From Lachnospiraceae bacterium (lineage in GTDB: Bacteria > Bacillota > Clostridia > Lachnospirales > Lachnospiraceae): a DNA stretch of 48,748 nucleotides. Within the stretch, counting starts at the first letter, position 1. Each line of letters begins with the position of its first letter. A program made the position numbers and the translations under genes. Positions 24,797-33,536 of this stretch are shown piece after piece. The notes beneath the pieces are model-generated. The model worked only from the letters and a program-made list of their open reading frames with translations. It had not been told where the DNA came from and made no database searches. The stretch lies in contig JAFUXG010000056.1 in NCBI GenBank assembly GCA_017470935.1, forward strand, positions 1-48,748, given 5' to 3'.

Positions 24797-26941
24797 CTAC
24801 ACCCTCTCCATCTCTATCTTAAAACTTATATTCCTTGCGGTTCTCACTCCCTCAAACTGTACCACATAATAGCCGTCACTCTCATTTACCTCAAGTATCT
24901 CCCCAACACCAAAAAGATTGTGCTTCACCTTCGTTCCAGCATCAAACCTATCAGGCATAGCACCGCTTATCTGTTCTTCGTTCTTTTTTATGAAGCTCTG
25001 TGCCGATTCCACAAACCTCTGCTCAAGCTCCACAGTATATTCCAGATAAGTCTTATCTGTATTGAAAATGAACCGGGAAGGATATCTGTAAGATCCATCA
25101 AGATTAACACCCTCAGCATCAGAAAGGAACAGTGCATTCTCTGCCCTTGTATATGCCACATAGGCAAGACGGCGTTCCTCCTCCATCGCCTCCTCGGAAT
25201 CTGCATGCTTGCTTGGAAAAATGCCCTCATTCATACCACACACAAACACATACGGAAATTCCAATCCCTTTGCAGTATGTATGGTCATGAGCTTAACCGC
25301 ATCCTTCTTCTCCTCCTTGTCGAGATTGGTAAGAAGTGAGATGCGCTGCAGATAATCCGCCAGAGAGGTCTCCTCTCCCGCTTCGTTTTCATAATTGAAT
25401 ACTGACTGTTTAAGCTCAGCAAGGTTCTCGAGACGGGAATCATCCCCGGAGGTTCTTAGCATCGCCTCATAACCGCTGTCATTCATGAGCCCCTGCAGAA
25501 GATCCGTCAGCTTGAACACTTGAAATGACTGCTTATACCCATCAATAAGCTCCACAAATTCCTTCGCCTTAGAACTTGCTATCAAGGGATTATCCAGATT
25601 ATCCTGAAGCGCCTCATATAGCTTCATCCCATGAGCCTCGGCATACATCTCCAAAAACTCCATCCTCTTCTTTCCAAAGTTCCTTCTGGGTACATTTATT
25701 ATACGCTTAAATGACATATCATCCTCAAATATAAGCATCCTGAGATAGCAGATGGCATCCTTTACCTCCCTTCGGTTGTAGAAGGATACGCCACTATATA
25801 TCACATATGGTATCTGAGCCTTCAACAATGCTTCTTCAATGCTTCTTGACACATGATGGGCACGGTACAGAATTGTACAGTCGTTATACTTATGTCCTGC
25901 CTCAACAATCTTGCCTATCTGGCTCAATATCCACTGAGCCTCCTTATCCGTTGTCTTTGCGTGATTATACAAGACAGGAACCTCAGCCCCCTTAGTAGGC
26001 CGCAGATTCTTCTCTACCCTGTTCTTATTCTTTGATATTAGAGAATTAGATGCATTAAGAATATTCTCTGGTGATCTATAGTTCTGATCCATAATTATAT
26101 CAGTACAATCCGGATGTGCCACCTTGAAATTCATTATATATTCAATATTAGCCCCCCTCCATGTATATATTGTCTGATCCGGGTCTCCAACAATAAACAG
26201 ATTACCGTGATATGCTGACAAAAGCTCTGCCATCTCATACTGAGTAGCAGACACATCCTGAAACTCATCCACCATAACATACTGAAGGCGCTTCTGCCAT
26301 TTCTCTTTCTTATCCCGAAAATTATCCAAGATATAGAATGCAAATGTGATAAGATCCTCATAGTCCAACGCAAATGCTTTCTTCTGCTCATACAGATACC
26401 CGAAAAATAATGCATCCTCTTTATTAACTGCGGTCAAAAACTTTGTCTTAAGCTCTCCCGTATTCATACGAAGCACATACTCAATATGCTCCATCCTTGA
26501 TTTCCTAAGAGCAATCATCTCTTCTGCCATGGAATATGTAATCTCCCTGGAATCAAGATGCGCCTGCTCATAGACATTGCGAAGCACTGCCTTTGTGTCC
26601 TCCTCATCCATCACAAGAAAGTTATCCGGATAGTTCATTGTATGAATATCCTCCCTGAGAAGCAGCACACAAAAGCCATGAAAGGTGCACACCATTCCTG
26701 TATCCTGGTCACCTATCATATTACGGATTCTCTTCTTCATCTCATTGGCCGCCTTATTGGTAAACGTAACACAAAGTATATTAGTGGTTGCAATTCCCAC
26801 ATCATTAACCAAATAGACATAGCGGTGCGTAAGTGCCTTTGTCTTACCACTTCCTGCACCTGCAACCACCCGCACGTATCCCTCCGTAGTGGTTACCGCT
26901 TTCTTCTGTTCTTCATTTAATCCTTCTAAAGCTTCTGACAC
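24797..26941 (-). CDS. pcrA: UvrD/PcrA-like superfamily 1 DNA helicase
   Basis: 714 residues. Motifs in order: LNEEQKKAV (Q motif), Walker A GAGSGKT (about 28-34), TFTNKAANEM, TFHGF, YVMVDEFQDVSATQ (motif II), GDPDQTIYTWRGA (motif III), QNYRSPENIL (motif IV), MTIHTAKGLEFPYVF (motif V), and VAYTRAENAL (motif VI). It unwinds DNA 3' to 5' in repair and replication. The C-terminus ends in a short beta segment FDAGTKVKHNLFGVGEI, the PcrA tudor-like RNA polymerase contact. The start is a GTG with AAGGA ahead. Its promoter carries a LexA-type operator, so SOS control is predicted. Confidence 0.92.
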   Translation of the reverse strand: MSEALEGLNEEQKKAVTTTEGYVRVVAGAGSGKTKALTHRYVYLVNDVGIATTNILCVTFTNKAANEMKKRIRNMIGDQDTGMVCTFHGFCVLLLREDIHTMNYPDNFLVMDEEDTKAVLRNVYEQAHLDSREITYSMAEEMIALRKSRMEHIEYVLRMNTGELKTKFLTAVNKEDALFFGYLYEQKKAFALDYEDLITFAFYILDNFRDKKEKWQKRLQYVMVDEFQDVSATQYEMAELLSAYHGNLFIVGDPDQTIYTWRGANIEYIMNFKVAHPDCTDIIMDQNYRSPENILNASNSLISKNKNRVEKNLRPTKGAEVPVLYNHAKTTDKEAQWILSQIGKIVEAGHKYNDCTILYRAHHVSRSIEEALLKAQIPYVIYSGVSFYNRREVKDAICYLRMLIFEDDMSFKRIINVPRRNFGKKRMEFLEMYAEAHGMKLYEALQDNLDNPLIASSKAKEFVELIDGYKQSFQVFKLTDLLQGLMNDSGYEAMLRTSGDDSRLENLAELKQSVFNYENEAGEETSLADYLQRISLLTNLDKEEKKDAVKLMTIHTAKGLEFPYVFVCGMNEGIFPSKHADSEEAMEEERRLAYVAYTRAENALFLSDAEGVNLDGSYRYPSRFIFNTDKTYLEYTVELEQRFVESAQSFIKKNEEQISGAMPDRFDAGTKVKHNLFGVGEILEVNESDGYYVVQFEGVRTARNISFKIEMERV

Positions 26942-26984
26942 GTTATTCTTCCTTTTCTACAAAATGAGGTATAATATCGCCCTG

Positions 26985-26998
26985 CGAACATTCGTTCT
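26985..26998. promoter_or_regulatory. LexA (SOS) box at the helicase promoter
   Basis: Minus strand AGAACGAATGTTCG matches the Gram-positive LexA box CGAACRNRYGTTYG at 13 of 14 positions. It lies about six bases beyond the -10 (27004-27009), covering the expected transcription start. Confidence 0.75.
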
Positions 26999-27003
26999 TA
27001 ATC

Positions 27004-27032
27004 ATTATAGCGAAAAGCAAAAAGATTGTAAA
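27004..27032 (-). promoter_or_regulatory. promoter of the pcrA-like helicase
   Basis: Minus strand TTTACA (27027-27032), 17-base spacer, TATAAT (27004-27009). Confidence 0.75.
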
Positions 27033-27050
27033 GAGAACTCTCGCAAATAC

Positions 27051-27079
27051 TAGACTTTTTTCAACAAAAAATGTATAAT
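27051..27079 (+). promoter_or_regulatory. promoter of the SPFH gene
   Basis: TAGACT (27051-27056), 17-base spacer, TATAAT (27074-27079), divergent from the helicase promoter. The leader is about 100 bases long. Confidence 0.6.
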
Positions 27080-27184
27080 GTGTTTGTGTATTTTTCATAA
27101 GAATTTACACATATATTGTATCAGTAATGAATTAAATGCAGTTATTATCGATTATCTGCAAAAATAAAAGAAAAGGAGAACGCT

Positions 27185-28534
27185 ATGGGATTAATTAAAG
27201 CAATTGGTGGCGCTATCAATGGCGTCATGGCTGACCAGTGGAAGGAGTATTTTTACTGTGATGCACTGGAATCTAATGTATTGGTGAAAAAAGGACAACA
27301 CAGAACAAGTGGCAAGTTCGGAACAGCCAACAAAGGTAATGATAATATTATCTCTAATGGTTCTGTAGTTGCAGTCAACGAAGGTCAGTGTATGATCATT
27401 GTTGATCAGGGTAAGGTAGCTGAGATCTGTGCTGAGGCAGGAGAATTCCTTTATGATACATCAACAGAGCCAAGTCTTCTCTACGGAAATCTTGGTGAGA
27501 ACATTAAGAATACCTTTGCTCAGATCGGAAGACGTTTCACCTTCGGCGGTGATGTTGGAAAGGATCAACGAGTTTACTTCTTCAACACCAAGGAGATCAT
27601 GGGCAATAAGTACGGAACAGCCCAGCCTGTACCATTCCGTGTAGTGGATACTAACATTGGTTTGGATGTTGATATCTCTGTTCGCTGTAACGGAGAATAT
27701 TCTTATGAGATTTTTGATCCGATTCTTTTCTATACTAACGTATGTGGCAATGTGCCTGATACATACACAAGGGATAAGATTGACAGCCAGTTAAAGACTG
27801 AGCTTATGACAGCTTTACAGCCGGCATTTGCTGAGATCTCCGCTATGGGAATCCGTTACAGTGCAGTTCCTGCACACACATTAGAGGTTGCCGATGCTCT
27901 TAATAAACAGCTTTCTGCAAAATGGAGCGAGCTTCGCGGTATAAGAATCGTATCATTTGGTATTAATACGATCAAAGCGTCTGAGGAAGATGAGCAGATG
28001 ATCAAGGATCTTCAGAAGAACGCTGTTCTCCGCGATCCTACCATGGCAGCAGCAACCCTTACAGGTGCACAGGCAGAGGCTATGAAGGCTGCTGCTTCCA
28101 ATACATCTACAGGTCCTATGATGGCATTTGCAGGAATGAATATGGCTAATATGGCAGGGGGAATGAATGCAGGCAACCTGTTTGCAATGGGACAGCAGCA
28201 ACAGCAGACACCTCCTACTCAGCCGACAGGCGGTGCCCCAGCCGGCGGCGCAGCACCTGCTGCTAATTCATGGACATGTGAATGTGGGGCTGTCAACACT
28301 GCCAAATTCTGTTCACAGTGTGGTAAGCCGAAGCCGGCACCTGCACAGGGATGGACCTGCTCATGCGGAGCCGTTAATCTTGGCAAGTTCTGCCAGGAAT
28401 GCGGAAAGCCAAAGCCTGCAGGCGCACCATTATACCGCTGTGATAAGTGTGGATGGACTCCTGAGGATCCTCATAATCCTCCTAAATTCTGTCCTGAGTG
28501 CGGCGATGTATTTGATGACAATGACATCCAGTAA
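27185..28534 (+). CDS. SPFH-domain protein with C-terminal zinc ribbons (YdjI/virion-core-protein-like)
   Basis: 449 residues. The N-terminal 300 residues are an SPFH/band-7 type fold of the bacterial virion core protein family: MGLIKAIGGAINGVMADQWKEYF start, SNGSVVAVNEGQCMIIVDQGKV, VPFRVVDTNIGLDVDISVRCNGEYSY. A Met/Gln/Pro/Gly-rich linker (about 305-360) leads to three zinc ribbons with paired CxC/CxxC motifs (WTCECGAVN, FCSQCG; WTCSCGAVN, FCQECG; YRCDKCG, FCPECG). In B. subtilis the homologue YdjI works with YdjG, YdjH and the PspA paralogue YdjF in membrane stress. Here the YdjG/H-like genes are at 40-42.6 kb. SD AAAGGAG. Confidence 0.88.
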   Translation: MGLIKAIGGAINGVMADQWKEYFYCDALESNVLVKKGQHRTSGKFGTANKGNDNIISNGSVVAVNEGQCMIIVDQGKVAEICAEAGEFLYDTSTEPSLLYGNLGENIKNTFAQIGRRFTFGGDVGKDQRVYFFNTKEIMGNKYGTAQPVPFRVVDTNIGLDVDISVRCNGEYSYEIFDPILFYTNVCGNVPDTYTRDKIDSQLKTELMTALQPAFAEISAMGIRYSAVPAHTLEVADALNKQLSAKWSELRGIRIVSFGINTIKASEEDEQMIKDLQKNAVLRDPTMAAATLTGAQAEAMKAAASNTSTGPMMAFAGMNMANMAGGMNAGNLFAMGQQQQQTPPTQPTGGAPAGGAAPAANSWTCECGAVNTAKFCSQCGKPKPAPAQGWTCSCGAVNLGKFCQECGKPKPAGAPLYRCDKCGWTPEDPHNPPKFCPECGDVFDDNDIQ

Positions 28535-28549
28535 TTATTAGGATGACCA

Positions 28550-28585
28550 TGGCTGCGGAAAGCTTCTTCCCGCAGCCATTTTTAT
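28550..28585 (+). terminator. terminator of the SPFH gene
   Basis: GGCTGCGG/CCGCAGCC (28551-28558 with 28570-28577) followed by ATTTTTAT. Confidence 0.88.
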
Positions 28586-28655
28586 CATATAGCTTCCAGT
28601 TAAACGTTCTATTGGAGAAACAATCAACAAGACATCTTTTCAAGAGGAGATCAGC

Positions 28656-29411
28656 ATGGGATTAATAGTTATCTTTTTATTTCTTATTCTGGCAATAATG
28701 ATCGCCGGAATAATAATATTCCTTTATCTAAGAAACCGCGCCAGAGAGTTTTCAAAGGAGCTTTTTGGAACCGAGGATATAAGGCGTGCTGCAAAGGAAA
28801 TGCAGGTTGAATATGCATCAACACCAAAATCAGTATCAGCTATGACCAGTCTTCTGCTTCCTAAAATATCAGAGGACTTCCCTGATTTTAATTATAATGA
28901 AATGAAGGCCCGCGCCAATAACGTTCTTACAAGTTATCTGGGTGCCATAAGCCAGGGGAGTGTGGGAGTGCTGAAGGATGGAAATGAAGAGCTTAAGCAG
29001 AAGCTGTCAGACTACATAGGAAGCTTTACTGCTAAGAATCTTAGAGAACATTTTGACACTGTGCATATCCACAGAACTGAAATATCCCAGTACAGAAAAA
29101 GTGATGGAAGATGTATCATTACCTTCCAGTCATCCTTAGAGTGCTTTCATTATACAACTGACCTTTCCGACGCTTCTGTCAAGGATGGATCAAGGGATTA
29201 CAAATATCAGACACGCTTCAATGTAGATCTCATTTATATCCAGGACAGAAGCAAGGTGGTAAATGAGCTGGATCATGCCCTGGGGATCAACTGTCCCAAT
29301 TGCGGAGCCCCCCTTTCATCACTTGGTGCCAAAACCTGCGAGTACTGCGGAACTCCTATTGTAGCAGTCAACCTGTATGCATGGACATTCAATAATATTG
29401 AAGAATTATAA
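28656..29411 (+). CDS. membrane-anchored zinc-ribbon protein with Tim44-like domain
   Basis: 251 residues. One N-terminal transmembrane helix (about 3-25) is followed by a soluble region (about 70-210) whose predicted helix-then-strand layout (SFTAKNLREHFDTVHIHRTEISQYRKSDGRCIITFQSSLECFH) resembles Tim44-like/DUF domains. The C-terminal zinc ribbon is NCPNCGAPL...CEYCGTPI (about 214-236). AGAGGAG precedes the ATG. It lies after the SPFH terminator and in the same direction, so it may be a linked module; the Tim44 link is tentative. Confidence 0.7.
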   Translation: MGLIVIFLFLILAIMIAGIIIFLYLRNRAREFSKELFGTEDIRRAAKEMQVEYASTPKSVSAMTSLLLPKISEDFPDFNYNEMKARANNVLTSYLGAISQGSVGVLKDGNEELKQKLSDYIGSFTAKNLREHFDTVHIHRTEISQYRKSDGRCIITFQSSLECFHYTTDLSDASVKDGSRDYKYQTRFNVDLIYIQDRSKVVNELDHALGINCPNCGAPLSSLGAKTCEYCGTPIVAVNLYAWTFNNIEEL

Positions 29412-29483
29412 TTTAATTATTTTAAATATTATTTTATACTACCGCTAAATATGCTATTTCAACCGGCAATATTATATTTACCT

Positions 29484-29516
29484 ACAAAAAACCGCAAAAT
29501 ATTGCGGTTTTTTATT
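29484..29516. terminator. terminator between zinc-ribbon and aquaporin genes
   Basis: AACCGCAA/TTGCGGTT (29490-29497 with 29502-29509), A run before and TTTTTTATT after, so it can act in both directions. Confidence 0.85.
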
Positions 29517-29593
29517 GATATAATACAATATATTATGGTAATATTATCTTGAAATTTATAATTTCTATCAACAAATACAAAGGAGGACATAGT

Positions 29594-30301
29594 ATGAAAA
29601 AATATGTCGCAGAATTCATTGGTACATGCGCTTTGGTTACTCTTGGCTGTGGTACCGCAATGTTAGTCGGCTGTGATGCCGCTTACGGTTCAGGTTACTT
29701 ATTAACCGCCCTTGCATTTGGCCTTACCATTGTTGGTATGGCATATTGTGTAGGCAACATTTCCGGATGTCATATCAATCCTGCAGTTTCCCTGGGAGTA
29801 CTTATGACCGGCGGTATGTCTGTATCAGACTTTATAGGATACGTTATCGCACAGTGTCTAGGAGCCCTTGCAGGCTCAGGACTTCTGGCACTTATTTTCT
29901 CTCTTGGCGGAGTCACAGATATGACTGGAGGCTTCGGCTCTAATGGACTTGGCGGTGTTAACGGAAGTGCTGCTGCAGGATGTGTTGTTGAGGTTGTACT
30001 TACATTTTTCTTTGTACTGACAATACTTGGCGTAACCAATGCAAAGGCAAACCATGGATCATTTGCAGGAATCGTAATCGGCTTCACACTTGTTCTTATT
30101 CACATTCTTGGAATAGGACTTACAGGTACATCCGTTAATCCGGCAAGAAGCTTAGGACCTGCAATTGTTGCTGCCATTGATGGGAACACAGATCCCATAT
30201 CCTGTGTCTGGGTATTTATTCTGGCACCGCTTGTTGGCGCAGCAATCGCTGCCTGTGTTCACAACTTCCTGAACAGCGAGGATAAAGCCAAAGAAGAATA
30301 A
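29594..30301 (+). CDS. MIP-family aquaporin/glycerol facilitator
   Basis: 235 residues with six transmembrane helices and both NPA half-helices: SGCHINPAVSLG (about 62-73) and GTSVNPARSLGPAI (about 176-189, the aromatic/Arg filter side). The short C-terminus is highly charged. The length and the second NPA loop fit the AqpZ water-channel group more than GlpF, but permeability cannot be called from sequence. The start at 29594 is chosen over an upstream frame opening at 29549 because AAAGGAGG lies seven bases before it. It probably has its own transcript. Confidence 0.92.
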   Translation: MKKYVAEFIGTCALVTLGCGTAMLVGCDAAYGSGYLLTALAFGLTIVGMAYCVGNISGCHINPAVSLGVLMTGGMSVSDFIGYVIAQCLGALAGSGLLALIFSLGGVTDMTGGFGSNGLGGVNGSAAAGCVVEVVLTFFFVLTILGVTNAKANHGSFAGIVIGFTLVLIHILGIGLTGTSVNPARSLGPAIVAAIDGNTDPISCVWVFILAPLVGAAIAACVHNFLNSEDKAKEE

Positions 30302-30363
30302 ATAATGCAGCAGCATTTATTTAATTAGTCTGGCTGGAAAGTGAGCTATATAGCAATAATAAT

Positions 30364-30413
30364 AAAATGGCTGTAACCGTGTGATTTCTCACAGGTCACA
30401 GCCATTTTTATTT
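30364..30413. terminator. bidirectional terminator between aquaporin and ABC ATPase genes
   Basis: TGGCTGT pairs with ACAGCCA, with further internal pairing (GTGA/TCAC). AAAA precedes it and TTTTTATTTT follows. It serves the aquaporin on the plus strand and the ATPase on the minus strand. Confidence 0.8.
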
Positions 30414-30514
30414 TAGGTGTAATGCGGAAGATTACAAGAATCTTCTGCTATTTCAACTATATAAAATCTGACTAGCAGATAATCTTCTGCTCAGTCTTTA
30501 TCCTATCAGACTTA

Positions 30515-31627
30515 TCAGTCGATGATCTTCTGCTCAGTCTCCTTGTCGAAGATATGAATCTTTGAAAGGTCAAATGCAAGCTGTACATTGTCACCAGGTC
30601 TTGCAGTTGTACGAGCATTAACTCTTGCAGTAATATCGAACTGATCAATTGTGAAGTACAGATAAACCTCAGCACCTAACATCTCGTAGATTGTGATTCT
30701 TGCATCAATGATACTCTCCGGTGAAGACTCAAGGAACAGCTGCTCATCATGAATATCCTCAGGACGAATACCTAATACAACCTCTCTGTCAATGTAGTTC
30801 TGCTCGATTAAGATCTGTGCCTTAGAATCAGGAATCTTAATTGAGTGAGAACCAAACATAAGAAGCACATCTGCTCCTGACTTAACAACCTTACACTCGA
30901 TAAAGTTCATAGGAGGCATACCCATGAAACCTGCAACGAATAAGTTTGTTGGCTTGTCATAAAGATTCTGAGGTGTATCAACCTGCTGGATAATACCATC
31001 CTTCATAACTACGATTCTTGTACCAAGAGTCATAGCCTCTGTCTGGTCATGTGTTACATAGATAATTGTTGTCTGAAGTCTCTGATGAAGCTTAGAAATC
31101 TCAACACGCATCTGAACTCTCAGCTTAGCATCCAGGTTTGACAAAGGCTCATCCATAAGGAATACCTTAGGCTCACGTACGATTGCACGTCCCATAGCCA
31201 CACGCTGTCTCTGTCCACCTGATAAAGCCTTAGGCTTACGGTCTAACAAATGCTCGATATCAAGAATCTTAGCAGCCTCATGTACCTGCTTGTCAATCTT
31301 CTCCTTCGGAACCTTTCTTAACTTAAGTCCGAATGCCATATTGTCATATACTGACATATGTGGATACAAAGCGTAGTTCTGGAATACCATTGCGATATCT
31401 CTATCCTTTGGCTCCACATCATTAACTAACTTGTCTCCGATCCATAACTCACCTGAGCTGATATCCTCAAGACCTGCAATCATACGAAGTGTAGTAGACT
31501 TACCACAGCCTGAAGGTCCTACGAAGATTACGAACTCTTTGTCCTCAATCTCAAGATTAAAATCCTTAACAGCATTGAATCCGTTAGGATAAATCTTGTA
31601 AATATTTTTGAGTGATAAACTAGCCAT
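30515..31627 (-). CDS. ugpC: carbohydrate ABC transporter ATP-binding protein (UgpC/MsmX type)
   Basis: 370 residues. Walker A GPSGCGKST (about 37-45), Q-loop MVFQNYALYPHMSVYDNMAFGL, signature LSGGQRQRVAMGRA (about 134-147), Walker B VFLMDEPLSNLDAKLR, switch His in THDQTEAM. The C-terminal OB/TOBE domain (about 235-370) is of the CUT1 sugar-importer class. No permease or binding-protein genes are adjacent, as for MsmX, an orphan ATPase shared by several sugar importers. AAGGAGG precedes the ATG. The tail of the gene is partly duplicated just downstream (30478-30495). Confidence 0.93.
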   Translation of the reverse strand: MASLSLKNIYKIYPNGFNAVKDFNLEIEDKEFVIFVGPSGCGKSTTLRMIAGLEDISSGELWIGDKLVNDVEPKDRDIAMVFQNYALYPHMSVYDNMAFGLKLRKVPKEKIDKQVHEAAKILDIEHLLDRKPKALSGGQRQRVAMGRAIVREPKVFLMDEPLSNLDAKLRVQMRVEISKLHQRLQTTIIYVTHDQTEAMTLGTRIVVMKDGIIQQVDTPQNLYDKPTNLFVAGFMGMPPMNFIECKVVKSGADVLLMFGSHSIKIPDSKAQILIEQNYIDREVVLGIRPEDIHDEQLFLESSPESIIDARITIYEMLGAEVYLYFTIDQFDITARVNARTTARPGDNVQLAFDLSKIHIFDKETEQKIID

Positions 31628-31717
31628 TTTAATTTCCTCCTTGGGTTGTAATTTCTTGCTGACTAAAAATCATAATGCTATAATACATCATTTATTTTCT
31701 AAATGAAATATTATTAT

Positions 31718-31747
31718 TGAACAAATAAATTTTGATTTCTTTGTTCA
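31718..31747. promoter_or_regulatory. inverted repeat in the AT-rich region upstream of ugpC
   Basis: TGAACAAA (31718-31725) and TTTGTTCA (31740-31747) form a perfect 8-base inverted repeat with 14 bases between. It lies about 90 bases ahead of the gene, near a weak TTTCAT-N17-TATTAT promoter on the minus strand. It suits a dimeric regulator of unknown identity. The rest of the 315-base gap is plain AT-rich DNA with one short TTGCAC/GTGCAA hairpin at 31905-31926. Confidence 0.4.
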
Positions 31748-31942
31748 TTCTGTCAAAATCTCAAACTTTAACATAAAAATGCACATTTTTTTCTTTGTTT
31801 TATTATCTAAAACTACCTATATGCTTGATTTTCTTAATATTTTTGAAACAAAATAATGACAAATGTTGCGTAAATAAAACAGCCCAAACTTGTTTTTTGT
31901 GTATTTGCACGAAAACCTTTGTGCAATAACACTAATACATTC

Positions 31943-32662
31943 CTATTTATCTCTCTTTATTCTGAATTTCATTTTGATGTTATTGAATAAATTCTTACCG
32001 CTGCTGTCTTTATGAAACCATTTATATATATTACCAAAACCAAGCTTTTCTATGGACTCGGGCACCTCTGCTTCTGATACCGCTTTATTGTATAGTACAT
32101 TACCTGTATACAATATAAGACTTGCATTCATAAGCTCTCTGTAGCCCTTTAAAAGCTCTATCTGTATATTTTCATTAAGGGCAAGAATTAAAATATCCGG
32201 AGCTATTGAATTTATCTCATTGACTATATGCTCATAGGAAGAATCCTGATCACTCAAATAGGTGCCTGACAGCGTCAGATATGACCATTTCTCATGGATA
32301 TTCTCCTGGACAGAATTATATTGTGATTCGCTTCCCGCAACAAGGAATACCTCACTGCCATTCTCAACAGCATAGCCAAACAGCATATCGAAGTAGCTTT
32401 CCAAAAAGAACGGATCCCTTTTATTGCCCAATACTTCATCAATACCCGCACTTACGCTGGCGGTTCCGGGAAGTATCATACTGCAGCTTTCCAACACTTC
32501 CTCCTGATCATCTGAGGCCTGTAACAGTATTAATGTTTCGCTATTAACAAAGTATATAGATTTGCTGCATTCTTCTTCCAAATACCTTATGGATGCCTCA
32601 CCGGCATCATTTGTTGATGCTATATCCACAAAAAGACCTAGCAGACGAACTCTATCCTGCAT
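31943..32662 (-). CDS. divergent WecG/TagA/CpsF-family glycosyltransferase homologue
   Basis: 239 residues. The middle section LPGTASVSAGIDEVLG...FLESYFDMLFGYAVENGSEVFLVAGSES, then INSIAPDILILALNENIQIELL, follows the TagA/WecG plan of N-acetylmannosamine transferases in teichoic acid and polysaccharide synthesis. The family's G-x-PKQE-x-W active segment after DILILAL is not present, so it may have lost or changed activity. It lies 63 bases downstream of the LytR_C-domain gene on the same strand, also an envelope context. SD GAGGG precedes the ATG. Confidence 0.65.
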   Translation of the reverse strand: MQDRVRLLGLFVDIASTNDAGEASIRYLEEECSKSIYFVNSETLILLQASDDQEEVLESCSMILPGTASVSAGIDEVLGNKRDPFFLESYFDMLFGYAVENGSEVFLVAGSESQYNSVQENIHEKWSYLTLSGTYLSDQDSSYEHIVNEINSIAPDILILALNENIQIELLKGYRELMNASLILYTGNVLYNKAVSEAEVPESIEKLGFGNIYKWFHKDSSGKNLFNNIKMKFRIKRDK

Positions 32663-32725
32663 ATCAAAACCCTCAAAACCAGTACCATTATTGTATGCCC
32701 AATATTTCCAATAATATAAACATCA

Positions 32726-33343
32726 TTACTGCACATTTATATCATTTGAACCAATAACTATAAATATTTCCACTCCACTTGAGGACACATCAATACCAGA
32801 GTCCAGGGTTCCCACAACAATCTGTGCATCTGCGAAATACGGAAGAAGATCCTTTCCCATTCCCTCTTCTGAAACATATATTGTTGTCTGAGCATCCCTT
32901 GAATTGCTGTAATTACCTTTAGAAATATTTGTAAAGCCTGCTCCCGAAAGCTTATTCATCCACTTTGACGCCAATCCATTAGTAGTGGTGCTGTTAAGAA
33001 CTAATATCTTCTTGTCATTAGACGGAATATTAAGCTCTTCCGTTGTAGGCTCCTCTGTCGTTACCTCTTCTGTTGTAGGCTCCTCTGTCGTTATCTCTTC
33101 CGTTGCAGTCTCCTCAGAAGCTTCCTCTGTATCATTGGCATTGTCCTCATTTAACATCGCCTGAAGCTCTTCGTCGCTATATGTTGATGCCTGCTCTGTA
33201 GTATTCTCAGCCGCAAGCTTCTTATCTCCTCTGACCTTTATCACAAAAAATGCACAAAACCCTACGATTAAAATAGCCATCAGCACTACTAATGATCTTA
33301 GGAGCTCTTCTCCAAATAATTTAAGCATAGTTTTCTTATCCAT
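32726..33343 (-). CDS. membrane-anchored LytR_C-domain protein
   Basis: 205 residues. Cytosolic start, one transmembrane helix (LVVLMAILIVGFCAFFVIKV, about 18-38), a Thr/Glu-rich linker (about 64-107) built from 10-residue repeats like EEPTTEEVTT, then a LytR_C domain (KILVLNSTTTNGLASKWMNKLSGAGF, about 112-200). LytR_C domains occur at the end of LCP wall-polymer ligases and alone. The LCP catalytic domain is absent here. Its role is probably at the wall, in partnership with the TagA-like gene downstream. Confidence 0.82.
   Translation of the reverse strand: MDKKTMLKLFGEELLRSLVVLMAILIVGFCAFFVIKVRGDKKLAAENTTEQASTYSDEELQAMLNEDNANDTEEASEETATEEITTEEPTTEEVTTEEPTTEELNIPSNDKKILVLNSTTTNGLASKWMNKLSGAGFTNISKGNYSNSRDAQTTIYVSEEGMGKDLLPYFADAQIVVGTLDSGIDVSSSGVEIFIVIGSNDINVQ
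33035..33114. repeat. 30-bp tandem repeat in the LytR_C linker
   Basis: Two nearly identical 30-base units (starting at 33037 and 33067) plus a third partial unit. Each encodes ten Thr/Glu/Pro/Val residues in frame. Confidence 0.8.
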
Positions 33344-33447
33344 TATCTCTGCCTCCTGTGTATTAGTTCATTAATAAACAATCTAAAATATTATATCATT
33401 GTTATCTTTTCATTTCAACCTTTTCGTACTATACTATATGTAACACT

Positions 33448-33475
33448 TTGTTACTATTAATAGTCTATATATAAT
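33448..33475 (+). promoter_or_regulatory. candidate promoter of the YmfI-like gene
   Basis: TTGTTA (33448-33453), 16-base spacer, TATAAT (33470-33475). AAGGAG precedes the start codon further on. Confidence 0.45.
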
Positions 33476-33536
33476 CATCAAAGTGTATATGCAGATTGCA
33501 CAACATAACACCATTAACACAAGGAGATATTAATAT

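Noticed and set aside
31905-31926. TTGCAC/GTGCAA hairpin as a cre (CcpA) site for ugpC or as a terminator of the TagA-like gene
   Set aside because: It lacks the central CG of a cre site, is followed by no T tract on either strand, and is far from the gene start.
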